Shown: one piece after another, positions 22,601-34,698 of the stretch | Layout of the letters: every line of letters begins with the position of its first letter | How positions within the stretch are numbered: position 1 is the stretch's first letter | From: Ophiostoma sp. CBS 140.51 | Taxonomy: Eukaryota > Ascomycota > Sordariomycetes > Ophiostomatales > Ophiostomataceae | DNA length: 64,000 nt | Direction of reading: 5' to 3' | Assembly (NCBI GenBank): GCA_029298735.1 | Contig: JANSLP010000013.1 | Span: 62,001-126,000, forward strand | Notes under the pieces: model-generated | The model's input: the letters and a program-made list of their open reading frames with translations, nothing else | What the model was told of the DNA's origin: nothing | The model's database searches: none | Made by a program: the position numbers and the translations under genes

Positions 22601-25600
22601 CTAAAGACGAGTTTGTTAGCAAAGAGTCCCGACAACGTCGCGATAGATTCATCGCGATGGCAGATTGATGAAGATGGCGATGCGGCGCTGTCCAGATCTT
22701 GAGTGTGAGTCGCGCTGCGCTGCGCCCAGTTTTTCCCCCTAGAAACTTCATCGCCACCCACATCCGGGTGAGACGTTCGAGGCGATAAATGATGAAACAA
22801 GCACAGCGCGCACACCAAAACCCGTTGAAATGAACGTAGAAAGATGCAGAAGAAGATACTTACGATGATTTGACGCGAGGTCCAACGCGCGGCTTCTTGG
22901 ACTTGGGTCCAGGCGTGCCGGCGCGCGAGTTGAGATTCGACGCATTTGTCACGGCAACTTGCTGCGTCGTTGGCACAGGCGTCTGCAGTCGCGTCGATGG
23001 CAGGTCGTCCGAGGGGAAACTGCCGCTTCTCGGCGACATGTCGTCGTCGACCTCGTCGAATGCGCGCTTGCGAGCGGACCGTGTTGTGCGCGTGGCCGTG
23101 GTTGAGGCGCGCAGCTGACGCTGTCTTTGAGGCTGTGGCGTCTCCAACAGCGGCTGATGGCTCGACGCATCGGGCACAGAGCCTCTTCTGCCTCGTGATG
23201 CTGATGATGCAGGCCGCGCAGAAGAAGAAACTGCATCCGCAGGGAGTTGCGCAGCGTCGCCACGAGTGAAGCTTTCAGGGGCAACACCAATACTGTTGGT
23301 GATGCTGCGCGCCTCGCGCCGCATCCGAGACAGCCGCTCTTCGCCCGCCTCGTCCGACTCGCTCTTACCAAGGGAAGACTTGGGAGCGGCATCGGTGCTG
23401 TTCAGCGCCGGCGACGGCAAAGCTGCCGTGCTGTTTCTGTTTTTACCATTGCTGTTGCCATTCTGCGAGCGTTTTGCGACAGAAACAGAGCGCACAGAAA
23501 TGTGGTCTTCAACTGCAGCAGGCATTTCTTCTTTTGCTGATGCGGAAATGGCTGCCGCAGCCGCAGCAGCAGAAGTCCGTTTTGGTTGCTGATGGTGCGT
23601 GTTTTGTGAACTCGTGGTGTGAGTGTGAGTTTGTTGTGTCTGTGATGAGGATGAAGGAGACAACGGAGAAATTAACGCGGGTAAGGGTGTGGGTGACTTT
23701 TTTGCGGATGACCTGTTTCGGGTCGCTATTGGCTGTAGGGCGGGTTCTGGTGCTGGCGTTGGCACTGGCGCTGGTGTTGGCGCAAGTTCTGGTTGTGTTT
23801 TGGTGACCGATTTGGGGGCTGGCTGGCCAGCAGCAGCGAGTGTGCGGTTTTTGGGGGGTCGCCCAGCTCCTCGCCTCCTTCCACCTCTGCCTGATCCCGG
23901 TCCTCCACGACGGCGATCAGCACTCCCTCCACCACCACCTCGCTTGTTGTTGCTCTGCGAAGAGAGAGCAGATGCCTTGGAATCGTTGTCTTTCCCGTTG
24001 CCACTTGCGTTTTCAAGACTCTGGTCCTTTTCGCACTTCTCTGTTGTGCGCTTCACAGTGTCTGCGGTCCAGCCAATACTCGTCGCAAAAGGTCCAGCTG
24101 CATCCTGCATGACCACGTCGTTGTCGCCCTTGTCACTGGGCAGTGAAGCAGTCTCGTCATCGTCTTCTCGTCTCCGTACGTGTCTACTCGGCGGTGAGAG
24201 AGACAAGGCTGGTGAGAGTGATGAAGCCGCAGAATCCGCCCGCAGATGGCGTCGAGTAGTTGGAGGCGTTGAAGGAGGAGGAGGAGCAGTAGCAGCAGCA
24301 GTAGCAGCAGCAGTGACATTGCTTTCCGTGAGAGGCTGAGGCGTCGCCATGGCCACGTCTTCCTCAACTTTCGTAGTTGCAGCGGGCTGCTTCATTTGAG
24401 CAATGGCCGCTTTCTCGGCAAGCGTCTTGTTCTTGCTGCCCAGAGGTCGGCCGGGCGGTCTGCGCGGTGTCTTTGTGGGCGTCTTGGGCGGTGCAGATCC
24501 GGGCACTGGAGTCCTCATCGTCGTTGGTGATTGAAGAGGTGTCCCGACCTTGGCACTGCTCTTTCTGGATACCGATGCCGACGCCGACGCCGATGCAGAT
24601 GCTGATGCTGGTGCAGACGCAGAAGGAGCACGCTCAGAATCGCGGTTTGTACTGTCCACAGCCACAGTGGCCGGAGGAGGAGCAAACGTGTGCATGGCAA
24701 CTGGTACCGTTGCAGATGCTGGCTCGGGCGGCACGAGCTCGCTATCTTCGTCCGTGAGCTTCACTCTCTTTCTAGCATGCGCCGTGTCGTCCGTCGTGCT
24801 GTCGACAATGTGGCCAGACTCGTCCGTTGTGAACTGCGGGAGGTCCATCGTGATAAGATCTGCGTAAGGAGCAGGAATGGGCCGATGCATCGGAGCAGCC
24901 TCGTTTTCTGTGCTTGGCGGGACAAAATGGTGGCAGCCTTTGTTGTCCTTCTTGCCCTCCTTCTTCTTCTCGTGCACCATGCGCGCGAAAGTGTCGATGG
25001 TCTCGCGATCCGCTGTTTGCTGGAAGACGTCCTCCACCATGGTTAAAAACGTCTGGTTTCCTGCCTGCTCGTCGTACAGTGTCCGCAACGCCCAGGCAGT
25101 GGGATAACGGAAGTGACGCAACGCCTCCTCCACAGCGATGTCAACGACCTTATCAGTGACTTCCCTGTTGACTTCGGTTGCGTTACTGTCCGAACGTGGC
25201 CGATGAATTCCATAGGGCGTCATAAATGGCAAGAAACTAGAATCAAACCCATCAGCCCGGCCACCGTATCCGTCGCCGTCCTCCGCCTGAGAATCGAAAG
25301 AATCGCCGTCCGAGTCGCGGATTTCTTCATCCGTGTCTGCGTTGTTGGCTTGCTCGGGCTGGACTGGAGTTGAAATGGCTGGTGCCGGTGCTGGTGCTGA
25401 AGCTGGTGCTGGCGCCGGTGCAGACGGAGCCTCTGCTTCAATCTGTGCCTCGGCTTCAGCGGCGACAATTCGCTCAGCTTCTGCTTTGGCCTCCTCCTTC
25501 TCCTTCTGTGCCTTCTGCTCAGCAGCAAGTGACCGTCTGGACTTGGGTCTCCCAACAGGCCGCTTTGCAGGCTTCGGCTTCTCAAGGGCCGGCTGCTCAA

Positions 25601-26669
25601 CTTGGGGCTCCGCACTCTGGCCGGCGGCAGACTCGGACACATTGACATCAGCAGCCTGCACAGGATCCGGGCCTGCACCAGTCTCCTGGTCGCTCTGGTC
25701 CGCATCGTCCGCCTCCTCCTCCATGGCCTCCTGACTCTTCTGGCGCTGCTTCTCCTGCTGTCTTGCGGACAAGCGGCCTTGGCGTTTTGCACTTCCAGGC
25801 GCAGGGCGGAAAATGATGCTTCGCCGAGTGCCTGGTGTGATTGGCGTCACAGGCGTGGTAGGCGTGGTTGGTCCAGACTCCTTCTTTCCAGCAGCACCTG
25901 CACCCTTTCCTTCCACAGCGTCGCCTACAGTGCTTTCAGGGCCTGATCGTGTTGACCGCTTAGATCCCACGATAATGCGTGTCGGGACATGCTTGCCAGC
26001 ACTTGGCCGCTTCAGAATGATTTTCTTAGAATTCAAAGTTGAAGTGGTCTGGTGCTGCTGTTCGTCTGCGTCCTCTACGTGTTCCTGTTGTTGTTGCTGC
26101 TGCTTCTCGCTCGCCTCCGCCTCCTGCTCGTCGACGTCGGTTTGCTCGATTGACTCCTGTCGTGGGGCCCCAATGACGTCCTCGTCGTCTGCAGATGGCT
26201 GCCGTTGTTGTCCAGCTCGTCGTGTTGGCTGGCCTGTTTGCTCCTTTTTCTTTTGCTGCTGTTTGGCGGCTTGGCGGCTCGCGGGTGATGATGCCTCGTG
26301 AAACAGCTTCTCCTCTGGGAGACCACTGATGCGCTTCGCCACGTTGACAGCCTTTGGCAATGTGCCTAGCGGTGCCATGCCCTCAAACACGCCGTGTCGT
26401 TGAAAACCGGCCTCCTCGAAACTGGACTTACTTTGCACAGGCGGCTCCAACCAACGTGCCATCATTGCCTTTTGAGCATTGGTCACTCCATTGTTGTTAT
26501 GGCTGTTGGAAGCTGCACTCGACCTAGGAGTACTGCTGCTACCAGCCTGGCGACCTGTGTTGCCCCCGCTGCTCGTTGCAGCATCCGCCGTTCCAGTTGC
26601 TCCTCCATGGAGAGGGCTCGAGAAGCGCGAACGTGTCGCCCTCGTAGTCGTGGGAACCGCTGGCGGCAT
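19688..26669 (-). CDS. RCO1: RCO1-like two-PHD-finger subunit of Rpd3S-type histone deacetylase complex
   Basis: Rco1 with Eaf3 directs the Rpd3S deacetylase to transcribed chromatin. Exons: 22864-26669 (ATG at 26669), 22507-22738, 21331-21671 and 19688-21260; introns 125, 835 and 70 nt, all GT..AG and phase-consistent, giving 1983 aa. The 1268-aa first exon is low-complexity (Gln, Ala/Pro and Ser/Ala repeats, AT-hook-like RPVGRPKSRR and RPPGRPLGSKNK) with conserved islands (MARWLEPPVQSKSSFEEAG; VDIAVEEALRHFRYPTAWALR). PHD1 is near residues 1353-1398 (CASCSGSGDLVCCDGC..FHFNCVDPP..WFCNVC). PHD2 is near 1482-1528 (CHTC..IPCAFCGLWWHIDCLDPP..WRCPAH). Two PHDs with a WWHIDC second finger fit Rco1 and S. 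pombe Cph1/2. The acidic tail ends with TGA at 19688. The middle intron is very long for this genome. Confidence 0.88.
24268..24625 (-). repeat. In-frame Ala/Ser/Pro codon repeats in RCO1 exon 1
   Basis: Coding microsatellites: GGAGGA/GCAGTA triplets at about 24268-24311 (poly-Ala/Pro) and alternating Ser-Ala codons at about 24570-24620. A similar Ala-Pro run lies at 25384-25426. They explain the large size of the N-terminal exon and are likely length-polymorphic. Confidence 0.6.
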
Positions 26670-29476
26670 TGTCGATTAGGTGTGAATTAAAATGGAGAGA
26701 CGCGAGACCCGTGTCGTGAGTGTCGTGCGCCTTTCCCGGACCTATCTCAGTCCTCCTTGGGCCCTAGAATAACCACCTCGCACGCCTCCCCCAGAATTTT
26801 GTTCCCGGTCGGAGGCAACAGCTCGACCAAATCAAAGCTATCCCGTGCAATCTTTCGTTCGTAATTTGTGCTGTGGGACCTGTTTTGCGTCGAAATGGGT
26901 GTCGCGTCCTGCGTGGTGGCTCGTGATATGCGTGTTTGATTTTTTGCGTGCCGAACTACCAGATTGGAGCCAAGCTCTGGCGGACAGATCGGACGACGGG
27001 CACGAACACAGAGCAATCCAGCAGAGTATAGCTGTATATTTTCGTCCCGGGAGTTGTTTGAGGTGGTGATGGAAAATCGAAAAGTGGTGGTTGTTGTGGG
27101 AGGGAGCAAAAAAAAAGTAGGGAGGTGCGTCGGGAGCTCCTTCCCTCTTTTGCAGCTTGACGCGGCGCCCTCTTGCTGGTCACTCCTGCTTGATTCGGCA
27201 ATGTCTACAAAAGAGTTAGTAAAGAGCGCGTTTTTCTCAAACAAGAAGGGACGAAGAACGAGCGCGTGAGCTTTGCGTACCAATGTGCGGTCGTGATCAA
27301 ACAGCAGCAAAAAGGCGTTGCTTCGATTGCTGGTCGAGGTCGTCGCGTACTTTGCGGCAGTCGTGAGGAAGTGGAGGAAGAAGGTCGATGGAGTGGCAAG
27401 CACGAGAGAAAATGGGCGTCCAGAAAGGGAGCAGCCTGGGACCGCCTGGACCAGGCTGGCCAGGGCCCGATTCACAGCACTGCCAGCTCCAGCTACAGCG
27501 GATATCGTGGCGAACTACGGGGGGGCGAGAGTGCTGGGAGCAGGTTGCACTTGTCGGTCACTAGTTAGTAATACTGCCTCGACTGCGTAAGATACCAGTA
27601 TTAAGACCTTGCATTACTGCCTCCTGTCCCTCTTGCCTCATGCAGCGGCTTATTTGCGTCTCTGGCCCTCGTCGTCTCCCCTTTTCCCCTCGCTCCTTGG
27701 CCGGGCCCTTCCTTACCCTCTTCCCATCTCTTCGGTCTTCCATTGTGCGTCGTCGTTCCTTCCATATTTTGTCTCGTAGTTTCCTATTTTCCTCATGTTC
27801 GTCTTCTGCCTTTTAATTCACTCGCTCCTTCCTAGAATTAGCCCAGTAGGGGGAGTGCCGCTGAACACGGCCCCCTATTCTGCCTGAGACGATGCGAAAA
27901 AAAGTAAATAATGAGGGAAGGCCCGACGAAGGGGTGAAAAAAGGGGAGCAAGAGAGATTGCAGCCCACATGAAGGGCAGCATGCACGAACAGGACGAAAA
28001 AGACTGGCAAGGCATGCCTCCCTCCATTCCACCCGAACAGCCGTGCCATGCGGCGTGCATCTCGCACATTTCACAGTCGCTCTTTCGCGTGCAATTTGAT
28101 TTTCTTTTTCCACACATCTGCCTGGTCTTCGGCAGGCAGGTTCCTTCCATCTTTGGAAACACAAAACTACGTGATAGCCCACCGTTTGGCCGGACCAGAT
28201 TGAAGGTGGCCCTTTACTCTTTACATTTTCCTTTCTCTGCTCCTGCCCTTTGTTCTGTTGATTATTTTGTCCGTAGAGAAGGGCGGCCAACTAAAAGTGC
28301 GCGATCCTGGTTGTTTTGTGCTCCGTAGACCAGACCTGCAGTATTCCTTCCACGCGAAACGACCGGGACATGGAGCAAAGTGATTGCCATGATAATTTGT
28401 CTCGATCGCTATTTCCTCCACTTGCTCCTGCATGGGCAATCGTTATTTTCGGCCATGACCGCATTGTGCCTTCCCGTGATATATTTTGCCTGCCTTCCTT
28501 TTATATGGCAACTCAATTTCATCATCCAGCCTTTTCACTCTCCTTGTCACCCAATTATCCCGAGAATATCTTGTTCGTGAAATGGTACACACAATTGTTA
28601 TCGATATACCGTCTTGCACCATTTTTTTCTGTGCACCTTCTGGTCACTTTCTGATGACCTTTCCTTGGCTCGGCCCCCCTCCTTTTCGGATCGTCTGGCT
28701 GTGCTCCGTACTATGTAAGATAGGCGATTACGTAGAAGAAGCGTTCTTGTCTTTTGCACCTCTTCACGTGTTGCGTCCTTTGTATGCAACGCCATTTTGT
28801 GTCCTTTTGTCTCTTCCCCCCCTTTCACCATACATTCGCATCCAGGTCAGGCGCATGTTTAAATCGGACTCAGGTGATACGGTCCCTTTTGATTTTGATG
28901 ATATCGAGTCGTGAAAATATTTCCATCAATATCGCTTTGATTTATTTGAATCGCTCTCTATCGGGTTTCCATCGGATATTTGTATTTCATCTCATCTATA
29001 CAGGATAGTTTCGCTGTGTATTGTTTGTTGCTTCTCGTCTCGTGGGTTTCGTTGTTGCTTCTACGTGGTCTTGGTCGGAGCTCGAAAAGTGCTCCTTAAC
29101 GCCCCTTATCTCATGCATCTCCATATGGGTGGGCCATTTTCCCTTTGTTTCATCATTCCCTCGTCATTTGACTCGAGACGTCACTTACACCCGTGCAGAC
29201 GTGATTCACTGTAGATGTAGTAGCTTACGTCTGTGTCACCACTTGTCACAAGTCTTCAACAGTGCAGTGCTTTTTTCAGTTTTCAGTTTTGATTTTTTTA
29301 TATTTTATTTTTTGAATGCCGGCATCATACATAACCCCAACCCAGCCCGTTTTTTATTTTAATTTTTCATAGCCTACAACGAGATGCCTATGCGTACGCA
29401 GACACGCGCCCAAAAAAAAGAGAAGAAAGAGTCATGATCCAAAGAAGACAAAAATACTTTAAGCATGTAGACGAAT
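26670..29476. other. Upstream region of RCO1-like gene and 3' side of EBP1-like gene
   Basis: 2.8 kb without a supported gene. The 242-codon open frame at 26747-27475 (-) has no ATG and is most likely an RCO1 leader frame. T-rich sequence at 29280-29430 is probably the EBP1 3' UTR. No RNA gene or repeat family recognised. Confidence 0.5.
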
Positions 29477-31125
29477 CTACTCGCTGTCGTCATCGCTGTC
29501 CTCCTCCTCATCGTCCTCGTCGGCCTTGGCAGCCGCGGCCTTCTTGGCGGGCTTCTTCTTCTTCTTCTTGTTCTTGGACTTCGCGCCGGTGTTTCTCGCC
29601 AGGGGCTGCTCAAGGATCTTGAGGATCTCCTCGTCGGTGATCTTCTTGTCGGTCTGGTACTTGCTCAGGTCCAGGGCCGGGGCGCTGCCGAGCTTGGTGA
29701 TGCCGTTCTTGGTGATGGCCAGTGTGGTCAGCAGACGGGCAACGGCAGCACCGTCCTTGTCACCGACCAGCTCGTACTGGCGGAAAACGTTGCCACGAAC
29801 GCACTCGACGACACCGGACTTGGCATCGCGCTCGTCGTCCAGCTGGCGCAGAGAGAAGGGGAAAAGACCGAACTTCTTCTGGACCTCGGAGTAGATCTTG
29901 CGTGACGTCGGGCGCTTCAGGCCGTAGGTCTGGATGGTACGACGGTGCAGAGTGGAGCGCTGCTCGAGCTGCTTGACCTTGCCAGAGCCCAGGCTCATGC
30001 CGACCTCGACACCCCAGACGTCACCGACCTCAGGGTTACCCTCGCCCTTGGAGCCCTCGCTGGGGGCCAGGATGAGCTTCTTGGCGCCCTCGATCTCGTT
30101 GTGCTCAAACAGCCACGAGGTGGTGTTCTCGACCTGGTTGACCTCGTACGACTTGGCAACCTTCTCGATCAGAGAGTTGATCTTGCTCTGGGTGATGGGC
30201 TTGGCGGCGGCGGCCTTGGCCTTCTCCTCGTCGGTGCCGGCAGCCAGGGTTCCGGGGGGAAGCAGCAGGCGGAGCAGCAGCTCGTTGGCGTAGTATGTGG
30301 CCAGGATCAGGTCGGCTTGGCGGCCGGTAACGGTCTCGTCAGACTGGCCCTCAGTGGGGACTAGGACGGTGTTGCAGACGATGGAGCCGAAGCCATCGAT
30401 CTGGGCACCGAGCTGGATCTTGACGGGCTCGCCGGCTTGGAGCTCGACGGCGGCCTCGGCCTCATCGGATCTCAGCGGGGTGTAGGGAGTGACATACGAG
30501 CTGGGGGAGACGGTCGTGGGGTGAGAGAAACCCTTGTTGACCTTCTTTCCTCTGTAGACCTTGGCCAGCTCCTCCTCAATCAGCTTGTCACCCTGCTCGC
30601 AGATGTCGACAATCTTGGCGCCGGCAACGCAAAGAGCCGAGACAGCGGCCAAGACCTTCTCGGAGATCTGGGCGGCCGACTTGTACTTGGTCAGCGTGTC
30701 GGGGTTGTTGAGGGTGTAGTCTGTAGTCGAGTAAACAGATGAAAATTAGCTCTGTGTTCCTGTAAATGTTCCGTAGATGTTTTCTTGCAGATGTTTCTTG
30801 TCGATGACAACATCAACGTTTGCAACAGAAACCCCGACCCCGAAATAGCCCAAACAAACAGTCCAACGGCGAGGCACAGCTGTTTAACATGCGTTCGTCT
30901 CGACCCGCAACCCAGCCCGGCCCGCAGCTGAATATTCCGGCATGCATCGAGGCAGCACGCGACGTCGACCGCGTCTCAGCCCGCAAGCGCCCCAAGAAAA
31001 GCTGGTGTCGTATGCCCAACGCAAAAACGTCCTTCCAAAATCGACTTCCAAAATCGAGCTCGCCAGAGCTTTCGATGTGCAAAAAAAGAGAAATACTAAC
31101 CGGGTTCTTTGCCTTCGGTCGCCAT
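29477..31125 (-). CDS. EBP1/PA2G4-type protein (M24 metallopeptidase-like fold, curved DNA-binding protein homologue)
   Basis: Homologue of human PA2G4/EBP1 and S. pombe 42-kDa curved-DNA-binding protein Cdb4: a methionine-aminopeptidase fold without peptidase activity, linked to ribosome biogenesis and RNA binding. Exon 1 is 31101-31125 (ATG at 31125, MATEGKEP), followed by a 380-nt intron (30721-31100, GTTAGT..ACAG); exon 2 is 29477-30720. Phase 1 is kept and the product is 422 aa. Exon 2 opens with DYTLNNPDTLTKYKSAAQIS, the family's typical N-terminus, and contains GFSHPTTVSPSSYVTPYTP and VKIQLGAQIDGFGSIVCNT. The C-terminus has a Lys-rich run (KSKNKKKKKKPAKK), probably a nucleolar or ribosome-binding tail, then an acidic end. 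Divergent from SNF5 with 904 bp between the two ATGs. Confidence 0.9.
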
Positions 31126-32029
31126 TTTTGCGGTTTTCGGTCGGTGCCGGTGTTGTTGTTTAGGTGGGGTGAAAGGTGAGAAAAACGAGGAAAAGCTTTG
31201 CTGGAGCTTTTGACTGTTGATGGGAAGAGAGTGAAAAGGAGGGGAAAACAATGGCAACAGAAAACCATGCGCTGAGAAGGCGGCGATGGAGGGGGAACAA
31301 AGGCCAATGCTGCGGGCCGCCGTTCTAGGTTTTTGGCGGGGGTTATTCCTGTTTTGTGCTCTTTCCATTTACAAGCCCTGGTGTGCATAATGATCTGGGC
31401 CTGTCGGCTTGTGCATCATACTGCCTGCTGCGTAATAGTATGGAGCAGCTTCCTTGTGCAAGCCGGTGTATCTGGTGTATTTGGTGCATTTTGGCTCTTT
31501 CCCTTGGGTGTAGCGGGTCTTAAAATCTCTGTCTCAAGCAACAAAGCTGAGTCGATGATGTTCTTGGGCAGGCGCGACTGGTGTTTTAGTGGGTGTTAGC
31601 GAGAGACTTAAAAATACTAGCAATCTCTTATTCAGACTGTGTACCTTGTTATCTCTCAGCATCCAGCCTTAACAGAAGTACCCAGTACGCGCAGTACGAC
31701 AACAGTGCACCAACTTTCCACGCTCTGCTAGGTACCGGTACGCGACATCCTTTTTTCTCCACAGACACAGGCCCCAGCCCCCTGATTCGCTGTTGCCAAC
31801 GCCAGGAGAAAGAAACGACCGCAGAACCGCGATTCCTCTTTTCACAGTGTGCCTTTTCCACGAGTCCCATCAACACCCCCATTCGCGATCCCGACGCCCG
31901 CCATCCACACGCCTCGCCCTCCATCATCGCCACGCCGCCCCGTCCCTCCCCTACCCCTCCTCCAGCCGCGGAATACAATTTTGGCGCCGCCGTCGCCGTG
32001 AACCGGCGACGACACCCTCCTCCGCGACC
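31126..32029. promoter_or_regulatory. Bidirectional promoter region EBP1 / SNF5
   Basis: 904 bp separate the two start codons and must hold both promoters and both leaders. The SNF5-side 250 bases are C-rich and free of in-frame ATGs ahead of 32030. No TATA or CCAAT element stands out enough to name. Confidence 0.6.
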
Positions 32030-34698
32030 ATGTCGGCCCCCCCGGCGCCTTCAGCGCCGCCTTCAGCCGCGTTCTCGTCAGGAGTCGCGTCGACGCCGTC
32101 GCAATCCGGGCCAGTTCCATCCGCCTCGACCTCCCCACCCCATCCCTCTTCTCAATCAGCCAAAGACGATACAAATGCATCGACAGGATCCGGTGCCGCG
32201 GGCGCTGGCGATGCTGGCGATGCCAAACCGGCTGCTGGTGCCACGTCCTCTTCGTCTCCAGTTTCTGGCTCGAACTCTGGCGCGCCATTGGCCCCCAAGA
32301 AGGCTGCCGGCCGCGACAAGGACACGTACAACCAGGTGATGATCGAGCGGTATCTGACACACGACGGGCTGCACTCGGCCGCGCTTCAGGCTGCCCAGGT
32401 ACAGATGCAAAAAGACTTCCGGAACCTGCACATGTACGCCGACGACTACCGCAAGCTGCGCACCGAGTATCGCCAGTGGTTCCCCTCGCGCCACATCTAC
32501 GGCGAGGGCTATGTCGGCCTAGGCAACGGCTATACCGAAGTCAACGGCCCGCCGCGCATCCTGTACCCTACGCAGAAGATGCGGCCCGGCAAGCGTACGA
32601 CGCCTCCGCTGAAATACAACCGCAAAGACGCTGCCCAGCAGGCCGAGCAGCACGAAGAGCTCGTTCCCATCCGCCTCGACGTCGAGTGGGACAAGGTCAA
32701 GCTGCGCGACACGTTCACTTGGAACCTTCATGACCGTCTCGTGCCGCCGGAGTTATTTACGACGCAGCTCATGGAGGATCTAGGCCTGAAACCGCCCGTC
32801 TCGAACCAGGTATATGAGCAAGTCTTCCAACAGATCCAGGAGCAGCTTGGCGACTTCTATCCGCTTGTCTACTCAGACGAGGACGCGCTCGATCCAGAGC
32901 TGCCCTACTCCGCCTACAAGAACGACGAGATGCGCATTCTGGTGAAACTGAACATTACTATTGGCCAGCACACGCTCGTCGACCAGTTTGAGTGGGAGAT
33001 CAACAACCCGATGAACTCGCCCGAGGAGTTCGCCGCGAGCATGGCGCGTGATTTGTCACTGTCGGGCGAGTTCACAACTGCCATTGCGCACTGCATCCGC
33101 GAGCAGACGCAGCTCTTTACTCGAGGTTTGTACAGCGTCGGCCATCCGTTTGACGGCCGCCCGATCGAAGACCCCGATCTGGTGTCTGCTTTCCTTCCCT
33201 CACCCATCCCCGTCGTGTTCCGGCCGCAGCAGCAGGCCAAGGAGTACGCGCCGTATCTCTACGAGCTCAGCGAGGCAGAGCTCGAGCGCAACGAGTTGAC
33301 CTTCTCGCGTGAACAGCGGCGCCAGAAGCGCTCTGTTAACCGTCGCGGCGGTCCCATTCTGCCCGACCTCAAGGACCGCCAGCGGACCATCCGCACCCTG
33401 ATTGTGTCGTCTGTGCTGCCTGGCGCCGCTACCGACATCGACGACAGCCGACTCTACAAACGTGCAGCTCACGGTCCGATCGGTGCCGGCCGGCGGCGCG
33501 GTGGACGCGACGGCGAGTCTGACTCGGACGACAGCGACGATTCGTCGCCCGACTCCCCGTCCATGTCCCAGCTCGCCGGCACAGCGCGCACACGTGGTAT
33601 TCGCGGCGCAGCGTCGGCAGCTCAGCAACGCATGGCCAACATTGGCCGCTCGGAAACCCCAGAAGCAGGCACGATCCACCACCATGAGTCACGCCTTGGC
33701 CGGCGCGCCACACGCGACCCGCGGGAAGACTCTGTCGACGATGTCCAGGTGCCGTCGCGTCTCGTTGTCACATTCAAGGTCAACAAGGACCGGCTTAAGA
33801 AGCTGCTGCGCGACATCAAGACAAGACAAACATCCGGCGGCAGTGTTCCTCCCCCTGCCGCGCCCTCGGACGCTGGTTCCCAGACACCCTCGTCCAGCCA
33901 CCAGCAATTACAACCCTCGGCCCCGGGGAGCCAGCAGCAGCAGCCGCGCTCTGCAAGCAACTCCATGGGCCCGCCCCCTACGACTCCCTCCAGCAAAAAC
34001 GCGCTTACGCCCGCGCGGCCTGCCGTCCCACATGGCCATCTGGGCCGTCTCCCTGCGCCGCCTCCTCCGTCATCCGAAGCCGACGCCCCTCCAGCTGTAA
34101 GTCACATATACCCAACCGCCAATTGTGTTTAACGTTTCTCTAACAATCTTTTTAGCCCCCTCCACCACAATGGCTTCTTGATGCACTCCAGCGCCTGCGC
34201 GAACGCAGCTATCCCCACGACTCTTTTGAAGGCGTCATGAGATACAGCGTCTTCAACAAGGACGAACAGCTTGTAGCCCACCCCGGTGCTGGTGAATCCC
34301 TCGAGAATTACAAGTTCTGGTACCTGCCGCGCATTCGCTGCCACGACTGCCCCGGCAAGCTCTACACTCCTGGCCCTGAGATGACCGTCGGTAACTTCGA
34401 GGTCCATCTGAAGAACCGCTTCCATAGAGAGAAAGTAGACCAACGGTTGGCACGCGAAGCTGCCGCCAAGGGCCTCCCACCGCCGGCCAGCTCTCTCCCG
34501 GCTGGGTCCGCATCACCATCCGTGCCGCCAGCAACCGCTTCCACCATCACCGCGCCACAGCGGCCATCGCCAAGCGCTGCCAGCGTTGGCTCGTTTAATG
34601 CCAGTGACGCCGCTGCTAAGAAGAGCGGCGAGGGTGCTGCAGCAGCAGGCACGTCGTCAGGCTCTGCGTCGCAGACTTCGACACCAGGCGCCGGCTAG
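32030..34698 (+). CDS. SNF5: SNF5/SMARCB1-family SWI/SNF chromatin-remodelling subunit
   Basis: Core structural subunit of SWI/SNF (the paralogue Sfh1 serves RSC). Exons 32030-34096 and 34156-34698; intron 34097-34155 (GTAAGT..TTTTTAG, 59 nt, phase 0); 869 aa. The ATG at 32030 is the only Met in the open frame for 79 codons upstream. The N-terminus is Ser/Ala/Pro-rich. The tandem SNF5 repeats lie near residues 211-464 (LVPIRLDVEWDKVKLRDTFTW; then MRILVKLNITIGQHTLVDQFEWEINN), followed by basic RREQRRQKR-type and LKDRQRTIR segments and a Gln/Pro/Ser-rich linker. The second exon carries PPPPQWLLDALQRLR, conserved in filamentous-fungal SNF5, and a C751-C754..H773..H779 arrangement suggesting a small zinc-binding unit. 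Size and tail favour SNF5 over the shorter SFH1. Convergent with PDS5. Confidence 0.92.

Noticed and set aside
26747..27475. 242-codon minus-strand open frame upstream of RCO1
   Set aside because: Contains no ATG at all after its GTG opening codon and no domain; likely leader sequence.
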